Position numbers and translations under genes: made by a program. Source: Nitrospirota bacterium (lineage in GTDB: Bacteria > Nitrospirota > Thermodesulfovibrionia > Thermodesulfovibrionales > Magnetobacteriaceae). Taken from it: a stretch of 44,463 nucleotides of DNA. Every line of letters begins with the position of its first letter. The first letter of the stretch is position 1. The stretch covers positions 1 through 44,463 of the forward strand of contig JADFXJ010000016.1 in the NCBI GenBank assembly GCA_015233615.1, given 5' to 3'. The notes under the pieces were generated by a model, which saw only the letters and a program-made list of their open reading frames with translations, ran no database searches and was not told where the DNA came from. Shown here one piece after another: positions 7,171-15,619 of this stretch.

Positions 7171-10100
7171 TCAGTGAATTCCCACCTGCGGGCGGCTCTG
7201 TAGCACTACGTACCTGCCTTTGGATATAGCCCCCTCTATGTCCTGGGGACCACCGAGGGCATTTTCTATTTCTACACCTATTTCCGTTAACTTCCTCATC
7301 AAAAAATCCCTGAACCCGCTATCCCACAAGAGGGGTTCGGTGGAGTACTCCGGGATGGTTTCCCCGGGTTTAACGAGTGTGACGCTATCGTACAAGCCCG
7401 CCCCTGCATAGTCAAACAGGTCTTCGGCACTGGTATCCGAACGAAAAATTACGCCACCACCATATAGAGCCACCGACTTGCTCGGATAGTGTATAATGCG
7501 CACCTGAGCGGTATTTGTGGAATCTGTAGTATCTGTAGTATCTGTAGTATCTGTATTATTTTTAATGGAATCTTTCCTGCAAGCGAAGCTGAAGGCTCTG
7601 CCGGGGTAGTTGCCAACCAGAGTTTCGCCAAGCCCAGGGACGACCTCTCCATAAAGCTCGCCCGTATCGCCGGTTATAGGATTTACCGTGTGCGTAACGA
7701 AGGCATAGTCGGCCTCCACAACCTCCTGGATGACGACGGCCATGGACATGCTCCCGACACCCCTGTTCCTGCGGCTTACGAAAGCCGCTTCGTTCCACGT
7801 AGAGGCCCACACTTGCTTAATCCGCTCCCAGGCGGCATCCCAGTCCGACTGCGTCCATCGGGCCGGTATCGATAAGCCCTCGGCTTCGAAGGCTCTCTTA
7901 AGCTCGGACATGAGTTCATCAGGCACCCGAAGCGACATAATGCACTTTTTAAGATCGCCGAGTGCCTTAGGCGGGCCACTAATCGCGACATTGTGTTTTT
8001 GGGGGTCTCGCTGTTCCACGTTGATCTCGTTAATCTTATTGAGTTCGTTAATCAACCCGGCATAATCTCTCGCCACACCGGCGTTGGCGGAGTCGGACAA
8101 GACCCACTCCATTACGCCAAAGGGGATGGAGATCGAGCGCGGCAGGGTTATCCACTCCGGAAGCTTTCCCCGCAAGGCCGCAAGATTATTAGACTTAAGA
8201 CCGGACGTGGCAGTGGAGAACTCCGCCATGGTAAGGGCATAGGCACCGAAGCCCCCGCCGAAGCCGTGGGTTTCCCCGTGTCGAATGGGTCTTTCGGTTG
8301 AATGAGGGGTGGTATTTTGATCGATCGTCTGATTAAAGGCAGACCGCCCTCCGGCCCGCTCTTGCGTCCTCTCCCCGGCCTCCTCAAAAGCCACGTCACC
8401 GCTTGAGTCCACATGAAGGCTAAGCCACTTGCCGCGCATGTCCCTGAGCCTCCGTAGCAGACCCTCGTCGTAGCAGGTGGCAAAGAGTATGCGGGCGTTT
8501 CTGGCCCTCACGCCTACGTGGGAAACCAGGTCTACCGTATCGGGGGTTATAACGCACGCGGCCCCGGCGGGTATCTCCTCGCTGCCGGTTACGCTGTCCG
8601 CTACGACAACGGTCGGCTCGCCATACACCTCGTGCTGTACGCTTTGGAGGCTGGTCGCGTGCAAGACCCTGCCAAAAACTTCCCTGCTGCTGACAACCTG
8701 CCATACCGGGAGCAGTTTAGCATCCCTGAGAACCGACTCCAGGCGTTTCAGCAACACCGAAAGGCCAAAGATCGGCCTCGTACGAATGATCTCCTCCGTG
8801 AATAGCTCCATAACCCACTTGTCGGAGTGGAACGCTTTTCCCAGGTACTGGGAATAATCGTGAAACATGGTGTAGTAGTGATCCACGTAGGGGCCTACTG
8901 CCGCCTTCAACCTGTCGAGGACGGACACAAGGTGCAGGTGCCAGTCCCAATTGTCGGGTGACACACGGTTGAGGTGCCGGAGGGCCGACCATAGGCCCGC
9001 GGGACCGCTATCATCCGCTAAACTCTCCACCACGGCACCGAGAAGTCCCGTGAGTTGTCGCACGTCCCGGTTGTCAGCCTGGCGCTCTACGATTATGCGT
9101 AAAAAGTCCTCGAGTGCGAGGTCTAAAAAGATCGTCTCCCTCCGACGCCATGGATCTTTTTCGGAGTTAAGAAAACTTTTAAGGTTTTTTCTCACCCACG
9201 CCGCCGTCTGTGCAAGGGTAACGGGCGACGTTGTCTGGTCGTCTTTATGGTCGCGAATGAAGCTAAGTGCCTGTTGCACGTCGTTGCCAAAGAAATTGTA
9301 AGTCGTGCCGATAGTCCTGTGGAGATCCGTACCGGTATGTACTGACCTGAGTATGCGCAGGTAGTTTTCGAAGTCGTGTATGAGGGCATCCTTCAGGTGG
9401 GCTACGAAGTCGGGGGCCGACCTGACGGGGCGTTCGAAGCTCTCGAGACGCTGCCTGGTAACACCCTTTGAGTTCAGCGTATCGTAGAAAGCAGCATGGT
9501 TTCCGTTTGAACGCAGAAAGGCCAGGTACGCCTCGCAAATGGCCACGTCGTCGGCTGTGGTGTTGTTGTGCAGCTTCTGGTGCCACTCTTCGAGGAAGTG
9601 GCCGGTCGTCTCTTTTATGCGGTGGCGGTGCATTATCTGGAGGATTTCGTCCCTGACCCGCTGCCCGTCTCCGCCGGGGCCCAGGGTGGACAGGCACAGG
9701 GCTATGAGTTCACGCTGTTCGGGGCTGTTTACGTAAGCGCCATAAGTGCCGGAGAGCTTCAGCGTGAGCCGCTCCATGGCGTGGCTTAACTCTCTTGGCT
9801 GGGTGTTGAATTTTCGCTGCCAGTCGAGCTGCCGCAGGAAGGAGTACCTCAGCCACACGTAAATAAGAGCCAGGTTACCGCCGTGCACCACGTCCAGAAG
9901 GTCGTGGCACAGGTTGAACCTGTGCATGAGAGTCCAGGAGTGGTTGCCCATTTCGCCCTCGATAATGCGTGCGATTACCCCGGCCAGGAGAGGGTCTTCT
10001 ACGGTGTAAGCGCTTTGGGCAAGCGGCGCTACGGCAAAGGAGAAGTTTTGCCCCTTGTAGTTAAACCACTTGCCGGTAGCGTTGTCTTTTAATACGAAAA

Positions 10101-11019
10101 GGACAAACTCGGGGGCATACCCCTTACGTATTGGCATGTAAAGGCGATGCATTCCGTCACGGTAAATAAACGGCGTCTGTACCGACTTGTTTTCTATATT
10201 GGCACTGCCGGAAGGAATAATTTCCGGGGGAGGCATAATCCAATCATCAGGCGTGCGACCGGATATGCCCCAGTGAAGCCTGGGCTCCCCACCCATATTG
10301 GTTATTAAGTAAACTCCGTACTGGTTGTCTTCGGCGTTTTGGGCGTTTCCCGAGTTTTCCGGGTTTCCCGCGTTTTTCCCATCCTGCTTTGTTACCGCCA
10401 CGGATATCTCTTTGCCGCCATCGAGATCGAAGGTTGCAGCAAAGACCACTTCTTTTCCAGCGGTCTCGTTTTTTATCGCATCCGATGTTTTTATCGCATC
10501 TTCAGTTCTTATCGTATCCGCAGTTTTAATCGAATCCCCCGTCGATATTGACGGGGTAACGGTAACGGCTGCGATGGCGGGGGCGTTTGCCGTTGGAGAC
10601 TCCGCGATGACGTCGCTGAAGGCAACGTAATAGTTTTTACCGTTATTGTTGTCCCACCTGTTTTCCTCAGGGAAAAACAGGGCAAAAGACAACGCGTTGT
10701 ATCCCATGTCTTTGCCGACCTTTATGGTTACCAGCCCGTAAGCGCCTCCGTTGCCGTCCATGGAGGAGCCCGTTGAGGTGCCCGATGATAAAAAAGGCGT
10801 ACGAAGGGCGGATTGCTTGTGGGGCAAGCTTCCTTCGGGCCAAAAATCCTCCGGTGGAATTTTCCAGTTCGGCTTGTCCTGTATTCTAAAACCCCAGTGG
10901 AGTATGCAGTTTCTCTTACCCCTTATACTCAACGTTAATTCGAGGTAATTGGGTTGCGCCTTGCCGGAAAAACTGAGTTTTACGCCGTTTTTTGCTCTGA
11001 TTTCCTGAGTGCCGCTCAT
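7171..11019 (-). CDS. Alpha-glucan water dikinase-like protein
   Basis: A 1282-residue protein resembling plant GWD, which uses ATP to phosphorylate glucosyl units of starch or glycogen (beta-phosphate to glucan, gamma to water). Two CBM45-like starch-binding modules are visible near residues 20-80 (HWGFRIQDKPNWKIPP) and 225-300 (LHWGISGRTPDDWIMPP). They are followed by HFLEEWHQKLHNNTTADDV, the phosphohistidine motif DLVSHVGVRARN with His834, and a C-terminal ATP-binding domain (RNRGVGSMSMAVVIQEV, GLGETLVGNYPGRA, VVLQSRPQ). Plant enzymes are about 1400 residues, so this is near full length. Two low-complexity tracts vary in codon repeats. It starts 15 nt after htpG, probably in one transcript. 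GWD is uncommon in bacteria. Confidence 0.88.
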   Translation of the reverse strand: MSGTQEIRAKNGVKLSFSGKAQPNYLELTLSIRGKRNCILHWGFRIQDKPNWKIPPEDFWPEGSLPHKQSALRTPFLSSGTSTGSSMDGNGGAYGLVTIKVGKDMGYNALSFALFFPEENRWDNNNGKNYYVAFSDVIAESPTANAPAIAAVTVTPSISTGDSIKTADTIRTEDAIKTSDAIKNETAGKEVVFAATFDLDGGKEISVAVTKQDGKNAGNPENSGNAQNAEDNQYGVYLITNMGGEPRLHWGISGRTPDDWIMPPPEIIPSGSANIENKSVQTPFIYRDGMHRLYMPIRKGYAPEFVLFVLKDNATGKWFNYKGQNFSFAVAPLAQSAYTVEDPLLAGVIARIIEGEMGNHSWTLMHRFNLCHDLLDVVHGGNLALIYVWLRYSFLRQLDWQRKFNTQPRELSHAMERLTLKLSGTYGAYVNSPEQRELIALCLSTLGPGGDGQRVRDEILQIMHRHRIKETTGHFLEEWHQKLHNNTTADDVAICEAYLAFLRSNGNHAAFYDTLNSKGVTRQRLESFERPVRSAPDFVAHLKDALIHDFENYLRILRSVHTGTDLHRTIGTTYNFFGNDVQQALSFIRDHKDDQTTSPVTLAQTAAWVRKNLKSFLNSEKDPWRRRETIFLDLALEDFLRIIVERQADNRDVRQLTGLLGAVVESLADDSGPAGLWSALRHLNRVSPDNWDWHLHLVSVLDRLKAAVGPYVDHYYTMFHDYSQYLGKAFHSDKWVMELFTEEIIRTRPIFGLSVLLKRLESVLRDAKLLPVWQVVSSREVFGRVLHATSLQSVQHEVYGEPTVVVADSVTGSEEIPAGAACVITPDTVDLVSHVGVRARNARILFATCYDEGLLRRLRDMRGKWLSLHVDSSGDVAFEEAGERTQERAGGRSAFNQTIDQNTTPHSTERPIRHGETHGFGGGFGAYALTMAEFSTATSGLKSNNLAALRGKLPEWITLPRSISIPFGVMEWVLSDSANAGVARDYAGLINELNKINEINVEQRDPQKHNVAISGPPKALGDLKKCIMSLRVPDELMSELKRAFEAEGLSIPARWTQSDWDAAWERIKQVWASTWNEAAFVSRRNRGVGSMSMAVVIQEVVEADYAFVTHTVNPITGDTGELYGEVVPGLGETLVGNYPGRAFSFACRKDSIKNNTDTTDTTDTTDSTNTAQVRIIHYPSKSVALYGGGVIFRSDTSAEDLFDYAGAGLYDSVTLVKPGETIPEYSTEPLLWDSGFRDFLMRKLTEIGVEIENALGGPQDIEGAISKGRYVVLQSRPQVGIH
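7522..7557 (-). repeat. 9-bp tandem repeat inside the GWD gene (encodes Thr-Asp-Thr units)
   Basis: Four copies of ATCTGTAGT (the last imperfect) lie in the ATP-binding region, encoding TDTTDTTDTTD near residues 1155-1166. The unit is a multiple of three, so length changes would keep the frame. Confidence 0.85.
10470..10537 (-). repeat. Imperfect 18-bp tandem repeat inside the GWD gene
   Basis: Three and a half copies of a TTTTTATCGCATCCGATG-like unit (10470, 10488, 10506, 10524) encode the linker IKTADTIRTEDAIKTSDAIK between the two starch-binding modules. Frame is preserved. Confidence 0.8.
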
Positions 11020-11033
11020 GCGTGTTTTCCCTG

Positions 11034-12938
11034 TTACCGCTTCGCCCCTTCCAGCATAAGCCCGGTAACGGTTCGTGAAAATGCAGCAGGGTCTTTTGGC
11101 TTGCCGCCTTCCAGGAGTAACGCCTGGCCGTAGAGGAGATCTATGTAATCGTTAAGCTTCTTGCTCGTGGCGTTTTCGTTGTACAGCGCATACATGGACT
11201 CTATGAGCGGGTGGGTCGGGTTCACCTCGAGAATTCTCTTGGCGGAGGGCATGTCTTTACCCATGGATTTCAACATCCTTTCCATGTGCGGGTCCAGCGC
11301 ATTGTCATCCGCTACGAGACAGCAGGGGGAGTCCGTGAGCCTGCCTGAAAAGCGTACCTCTTTTACGTCGTCTTTCAGGCGATCCCTGACGAGGTCGAAA
11401 AGCTGCTTGTACTCTTCCCCCTTTTTAGCCTTCTCTTCCTTGTTCGTGTCGTCAAGCGAGACGTCGCCCCTGATTACCGATTTCATCGGCTTGCCCTTGT
11501 ACGTCACCTGGGCGAAAATGAGGTCGTCTATCTCGTCCAGCATGAAAAGAACCTCGTAACCTTTATCCCTGAAGGTTTCGAGATACGGCGACATTTTAAC
11601 CTCATCGCGGCTCGCGCCGGCTATGTAGTATATGTCTTCCTGGTTTTCCTTCATACGCCCGACGTAGTCGTTTAACGAGGTGTACTTGTCCGGCTCGGTG
11701 GTGGTGGATTCGAAAAGGAGGAGGTCAAGTATAGTCTCCCTCCGGGCGAAGTCGAAGTGGACGCCTTCCTTAAGCACCTTGCCCAGTTCCTTATAGAAAG
11801 ACACGTAAGCGTCGAAGTCGCTTGTCTTCATGTCGGCAAGAGTGTCGAGAATCTTCTTTGTGATGCTCTTGTTGATAACTTCCACCTGCCGGTTGTTTTG
11901 AAGTATCTCCCTGGAGACGTTCAGGGGCAGGTCGGAGGAATCGATCACTCCCTTAATGAACCGCAGGTATCTCGGCAAAAGCTCCTCGCAGTGATCCATA
12001 ATCTGTACCCTTCTTACATACAGGGACGGGCCTGTTTTGAAGTCCTGGTAGAATATGTCGAATGGGCTGATGGAGGGTATGTACAGAAGTGCGGAGAATT
12101 CGTTCGTTCCCTCCGCCTTGTAGTGGACTATCCGGGCGGGATCTTTGAAGTCGTGGGACAAGTGCTTGTAGAACTCGTTGTACTCCCCGGAGGTGATATC
12201 CGATTTGTCTTTAAGCCATATCGCCTTGCGCGAGTTCAACGTCTCCTCGGTGACCTCCTTGTATTTCTTCCCCTTATCGACGGTGCTCTCTTTCTCATGC
12301 TCTACGTCCATAACTATGGGGTGGTCGATGTAGTCCGAGTACTTTCTGATAAGCTGCCTGATCTCCCACTCTTCAAGATATTTTTTATCGTCGCTTTTCA
12401 GATGCAGAATGACGTCGGTACCCGGAGTCTCCTTTTCCACTTCGTCTACCGTAAAAGTACCTTTGGCTTCGGATTCCCACCTGATGGCGCTTTTGCCGGC
12501 GACTCCGGCCTTTCTGGTGATTACGATTACCTTGTCCGATACCATGAACGACGAGTAGAAGCCGACGCCGAATTGGCCTATGAGTTCGGGGTTGTCCTTT
12601 ACTTCCCTGCTCTTCAGAAGCTTAAGGAACTCCATGGTGCCGGAGTGGGCTATGGTACCAAGCTCCATTATGGCTTCGTCTTTCGTCATTCCTATGCCGT
12701 TGTCGCTGATAGTGAGGGTAGCGTCGTTTTTATTGGGGATTATTTTTATCCTGAACTCCCCCGTCTTCTCCGCAATATCACTGTTGGTAAGGGCTTCGTA
12801 GCGGGCCTTGTCGATGGCATCGGAAGCATTCGAAATGAGTTCCCTGAGGAATATCTCCTTGTGGGAATAAAGGGAATGAATCACTAAGTTAAGGAGCTGA
12901 TTTACCTCTGTCTTAAACTCAAGGTTTTCTACGGACAT
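11034..12938 (-). CDS. htpG: Chaperone HtpG (Hsp90 family)
   Basis: A full-length 634-residue bacterial Hsp90, an ATP-dependent cytosolic chaperone. The GHKL ATPase N-domain shows KEIFLRELISNASDAIDK, LTISDNGIGMTKDE, GTIAHSGT and GQFGVGFYSSFMV. The middle domain has ALLYIPSISPFD and IDSSDLPLNVSREILQ. The C-terminal domain has RILEVNPTHPLIESM. The ATG at 12938 has AGGAGG about 10 bases upstream. Upstream lie a sigma-70 promoter and a CIRCE-like operator, so HrcA control is likely. A long open frame on the opposite strand (11757-12887) is a codon-bias shadow. The glucan water dikinase gene follows at once. Confidence 0.97.
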   Translation of the reverse strand: MSVENLEFKTEVNQLLNLVIHSLYSHKEIFLRELISNASDAIDKARYEALTNSDIAEKTGEFRIKIIPNKNDATLTISDNGIGMTKDEAIMELGTIAHSGTMEFLKLLKSREVKDNPELIGQFGVGFYSSFMVSDKVIVITRKAGVAGKSAIRWESEAKGTFTVDEVEKETPGTDVILHLKSDDKKYLEEWEIRQLIRKYSDYIDHPIVMDVEHEKESTVDKGKKYKEVTEETLNSRKAIWLKDKSDITSGEYNEFYKHLSHDFKDPARIVHYKAEGTNEFSALLYIPSISPFDIFYQDFKTGPSLYVRRVQIMDHCEELLPRYLRFIKGVIDSSDLPLNVSREILQNNRQVEVINKSITKKILDTLADMKTSDFDAYVSFYKELGKVLKEGVHFDFARRETILDLLLFESTTTEPDKYTSLNDYVGRMKENQEDIYYIAGASRDEVKMSPYLETFRDKGYEVLFMLDEIDDLIFAQVTYKGKPMKSVIRGDVSLDDTNKEEKAKKGEEYKQLFDLVRDRLKDDVKEVRFSGRLTDSPCCLVADDNALDPHMERMLKSMGKDMPSAKRILEVNPTHPLIESMYALYNENATSKKLNDYIDLLYGQALLLEGGKPKDPAAFSRTVTGLMLEGAKR

Positions 12939-12979
12939 ATTTTAAGCATACCTCCTGAAATGGTTAATCGGTGAATTTA

Positions 12980-13006
12980 TCGGCACTCATACAGTGCGAG
13001 TGTTAA
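12980..13006 (-). promoter_or_regulatory. CIRCE-like HrcA operator upstream of htpG
   Basis: Read on the minus strand the site is TTAACACTC, 9 bases, then GAGTGCCGA. The CIRCE consensus is TTAGCACTC-N9-GAGTGCTAA, so 15 of 18 arm positions match, including both CACTC/GAGTG cores and the exact N9 spacing. It lies just after the predicted -10 box, where HrcA would block transcription. Confidence 0.75.
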
Positions 13007-13011
13007 TTTGT

Positions 13012-13041
13012 ATTTTAACGAAGATAGTAACAAAAAATCAA
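13012..13041 (-). promoter_or_regulatory. Sigma-70-type promoter for htpG
   Basis: On the minus strand, TTGATT (13041-13036) and TAAAAT (13017-13012) are 18 bp apart. The predicted start site falls within the CIRCE-like operator. This separates htpG from glf although both face the same way. Confidence 0.6.
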
Positions 13042-13151
13042 TTCGGAAATATTTGGATACGACGAATCGTGGGTCTGTGTCATAAAAGAGGTTAAAGGAT
13101 TGGATTGCCGCACTTCGGTCGGACGGTATCGTGTTAGCTCGTTGTGTCGGG

Positions 13152-14354
13152 TTATCCCGCAGCCGTTATCCCGTGAAAAAGGTCGAGAGCTTCTTTGAAG
13201 GCCTGGTCCATGTTCAGGTGCTTGTACCCGGCGAGCCGGCCCGTGAAATAAACGCCGCGTGCTTGGAGTTCCGCCGAGTCGTCCCTGTATTTTTCGTAAA
13301 CGGCCCGGTTTTGGGGAGACGGTACCGGGTAGTACGGAGGGCCGTCCCAGGTAAAATACTCTCTGATAATAGTCGTCAGGTGGTGCTTCTGACCCGTCTG
13401 GTGTTTAGGTTCCGTAACCCTGGCGTACAAAACCTCGTCGTCCGGGTAGTTGATAACAGTGTGCTCCTGATAGTATTGCCGGTTGTACGTCTCAAACTCG
13501 AAGCGAAGAGATCTGTACTGGAGCTTTCCATGCCTGTAATCGAAAAATGCGTCTATAGGCCCGGTATAAATCAGGACTTCATAGTTTCTTAGTTCTTTTT
13601 TTACGTAATGGAAGTCAACGTTGGTTAAAACGGTTATGTTTTTGTGGCCAAGCATGTTTTCGAATATACGGGTATACCCGTTTGCGGGCACACCCTCGTG
13701 AGTGTCAGAAAAATACCTGTCGTCGAAGTTTGTTCTTACGGGAATGCGCTTCAATAGTGAAGCGTCGAGTTCGTTGGGCCACCTATCCCATTGTTTTCTG
13801 GTGTAATGCCTGAACATCTTTTCGTACAGTATGGGGCCTACCCGGGATAGGGCTTGCTCCTCGCTGTTTTGGGGGTCCGCTATTTTTACCGTGTTTTCGT
13901 CGAGCCACCGCACCATCTCCTCCTCCGTTTGTATATGCAGGCCGAAAATGTCGTTTACCGTCGAAATGTTCACCGGCACAGGCACGAGTTTGCCGTCCAC
14001 GCAGCTCTTAACCTTATGTTCGTAAGGCAACCAGCCCGTGAAAGCAGAGAGATAGCGCCACACATTTTCATAACTGGTGTGAAACATGTGCGGGCCATAA
14101 AGAGGTACCAGGATACCGTGTTTATCAATAAAATCGTAACAAATACCCCCGACGTGAGGCCTTTTTTCGAGTACGAGCACCTTTTTATTACAAACGGACG
14201 CAAATCTCTCCGCCAGCACCGCTCCGGAAATCCCGGCCCCAACTATAACAACATCGTAACGGCCGCGTAGTACATCTACCGAATGCCCTATCGAAAATCC
14301 GATCGCTTTACTCCCGTGCTTTACCACTGTCGCAAGGTGGTTTGATATCGCCAT
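13152..14354 (-). CDS. glf: UDP-galactopyranose mutase
   Basis: A 400-residue flavoenzyme interconverting UDP-galactopyranose and UDP-galactofuranose for surface glycans. The Rossmann FAD motif VVIVGAGISGAVLAERFA is near residues 35-52, preceded by a roughly 30-residue N-terminal extension not usual in the family. Family motifs follow: VLEKRPHVGGICYD, YGPHMFHTS, YTRKQWDRWPNELD, GYTRIFENML, YTGPIDAFFDYRHG and GRLAGYKHLNMDQA. The start at 14354 could instead be an internal one nearer the FAD motif. It lies 22 nt after the GAPDH gene in a probable dikinase-GAPDH-glf transcript. Confidence 0.95.
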   Translation of the reverse strand: MAISNHLATVVKHGSKAIGFSIGHSVDVLRGRYDVVIVGAGISGAVLAERFASVCNKKVLVLEKRPHVGGICYDFIDKHGILVPLYGPHMFHTSYENVWRYLSAFTGWLPYEHKVKSCVDGKLVPVPVNISTVNDIFGLHIQTEEEMVRWLDENTVKIADPQNSEEQALSRVGPILYEKMFRHYTRKQWDRWPNELDASLLKRIPVRTNFDDRYFSDTHEGVPANGYTRIFENMLGHKNITVLTNVDFHYVKKELRNYEVLIYTGPIDAFFDYRHGKLQYRSLRFEFETYNRQYYQEHTVINYPDDEVLYARVTEPKHQTGQKHHLTTIIREYFTWDGPPYYPVPSPQNRAVYEKYRDDSAELQARGVYFTGRLAGYKHLNMDQAFKEALDLFHGITAAG

Positions 14355-14376
14355 GACGCTTCATAGTGCTTTCCGA

Positions 14377-15618
14377 TTAAAAACTATTTGCGATAAAACC
14401 CGTAAGTTCGCCAAGCATGTGCACGTAACTGCCCATTTCGTTATCGTACCAGCCGTAGATAACCGCCTGCGTTACGGGGATTCTGAGGATGCTTTCTTCC
14501 ATCCGTTCGATCAGATCTTTTTTTATTCCGGCCACCTTGCCGAGATCTACCGATATTTCGGCGGTGCGTGTGTGGGTTTCGCTCCCTTCGATTATTACTG
14601 CGGCCGATGGCGTGGAGATTATGTCGGTCGAGACATTTTGCTCGTTCGAGTACACTATATAGCCGCGGAGAGAGTTTTTTGCGGCCTGTTCGTAAATATC
14701 GTTAAGATATTTGCGGGTTATAACAATCGTCGAGGGCTCTTCCTGGACGTTTACGATCAGAATCACCAGAGACCCGGTAGTTATGGGAACCCTTACCGAT
14801 TCGGCTATAAAACCGATGCGTTTCATTTCCGGAATGACCAGAGCAAGCGTGTCGGCGGCCCCGGTCGTCGTGAGAATTATATTGTTGAAGATACTGCGGC
14901 TTTTTCTCAGGTCCTTAGCTCCGGAGCCGGCCAGCCTGTCGAGTACCTCCTGGGTGCCGGTTGCGGCGTGAACCGTAGCCATAGACGCCGAAAGTATCTT
15001 CTTTGCGCCTATGACGTCGATAAGCGGCTTGATCGTGTGTGCCAGACACGTAGTGGTGCACGATGCCGCCGATATAAGTTGGTGTCTCGATAAGTCCACG
15101 TCGTGCTCGTTTATACCCATAACAGACGTAACTGCATCGTCGGGCATAACGGCAGCCTTGTCTTTTATTTTAAACGGAGCCGATACGATAACTTTTTTCG
15201 CACCTGACTCGATATGTCCCCTTAATGAGCCCTTGGGGTCGTCGGCCTGGCGCGTGGGGTCGACAAACGCACCCGTTGTATCGACGACCAAATCGACGCC
15301 GTTTTCCTTCCAGTTAAGCTCCTTCGGGTTTCTCGACTTTCTCAGCACACTCACCTTTATGCCGTCGATGGTCATCTTCCCGGATGCGTCGTCTACGTCG
15401 CTTATACACGGTTTAACGTTAAAGCCGTAAAGGTATTTTCGCAAAGACCCGTACGTGGAGTCGGTTTCGATATACTGTGCTATATCGTTTAAAGAGGTGC
15501 CCGCCTGCCTGCCCACGTTGACGACTATTTCTTTAAAGTCCTTTTTTGCGAGGTGATACCACAGCGTAAGCTTTCCAATCCTTCCAAGTCCGTTTATTCC
15601 TATCGTCTTAAGTCCCAT
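14377..15618 (-). CDS. Glyceraldehyde-3-phosphate dehydrogenase-like protein (long form)
   Basis: A 413-residue class I GAPDH relative, about 80 residues longer than the usual 335. It has the NAD-binding GINGLGRIGKLTL, the catalytic AASCTTTC (Cys187), the base-containing ATVHAATGTQ (usual form MTTIHAYTNDQ) and the C-terminal YGWYDNEMGSYVHM (usual form SWYDNEWGYS). Extra length lies near residues 55-85 and 290-345. These changes suggest a divergent subfamily with altered cofactor or partner use, which is inference. Its ATG starts one base after the stop of the 1416-residue dikinase, so the two are translationally coupled and probably work together. Confidence 0.88.
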   Translation of the reverse strand: MGLKTIGINGLGRIGKLTLWYHLAKKDFKEIVVNVGRQAGTSLNDIAQYIETDSTYGSLRKYLYGFNVKPCISDVDDASGKMTIDGIKVSVLRKSRNPKELNWKENGVDLVVDTTGAFVDPTRQADDPKGSLRGHIESGAKKVIVSAPFKIKDKAAVMPDDAVTSVMGINEHDVDLSRHQLISAASCTTTCLAHTIKPLIDVIGAKKILSASMATVHAATGTQEVLDRLAGSGAKDLRKSRSIFNNIILTTTGAADTLALVIPEMKRIGFIAESVRVPITTGSLVILIVNVQEEPSTIVITRKYLNDIYEQAAKNSLRGYIVYSNEQNVSTDIISTPSAAVIIEGSETHTRTAEISVDLGKVAGIKKDLIERMEESILRIPVTQAVIYGWYDNEMGSYVHMLGELTGFIANSF

Positions 15619-15619
15619 G

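Noticed and set aside
11757-12887. A 376-codon open frame on the plus strand opposite htpG
   Set aside because: It lies wholly inside htpG, which matches its family over its full length; the antisense frame arises from codon bias and has no ribosome binding site or family motif.
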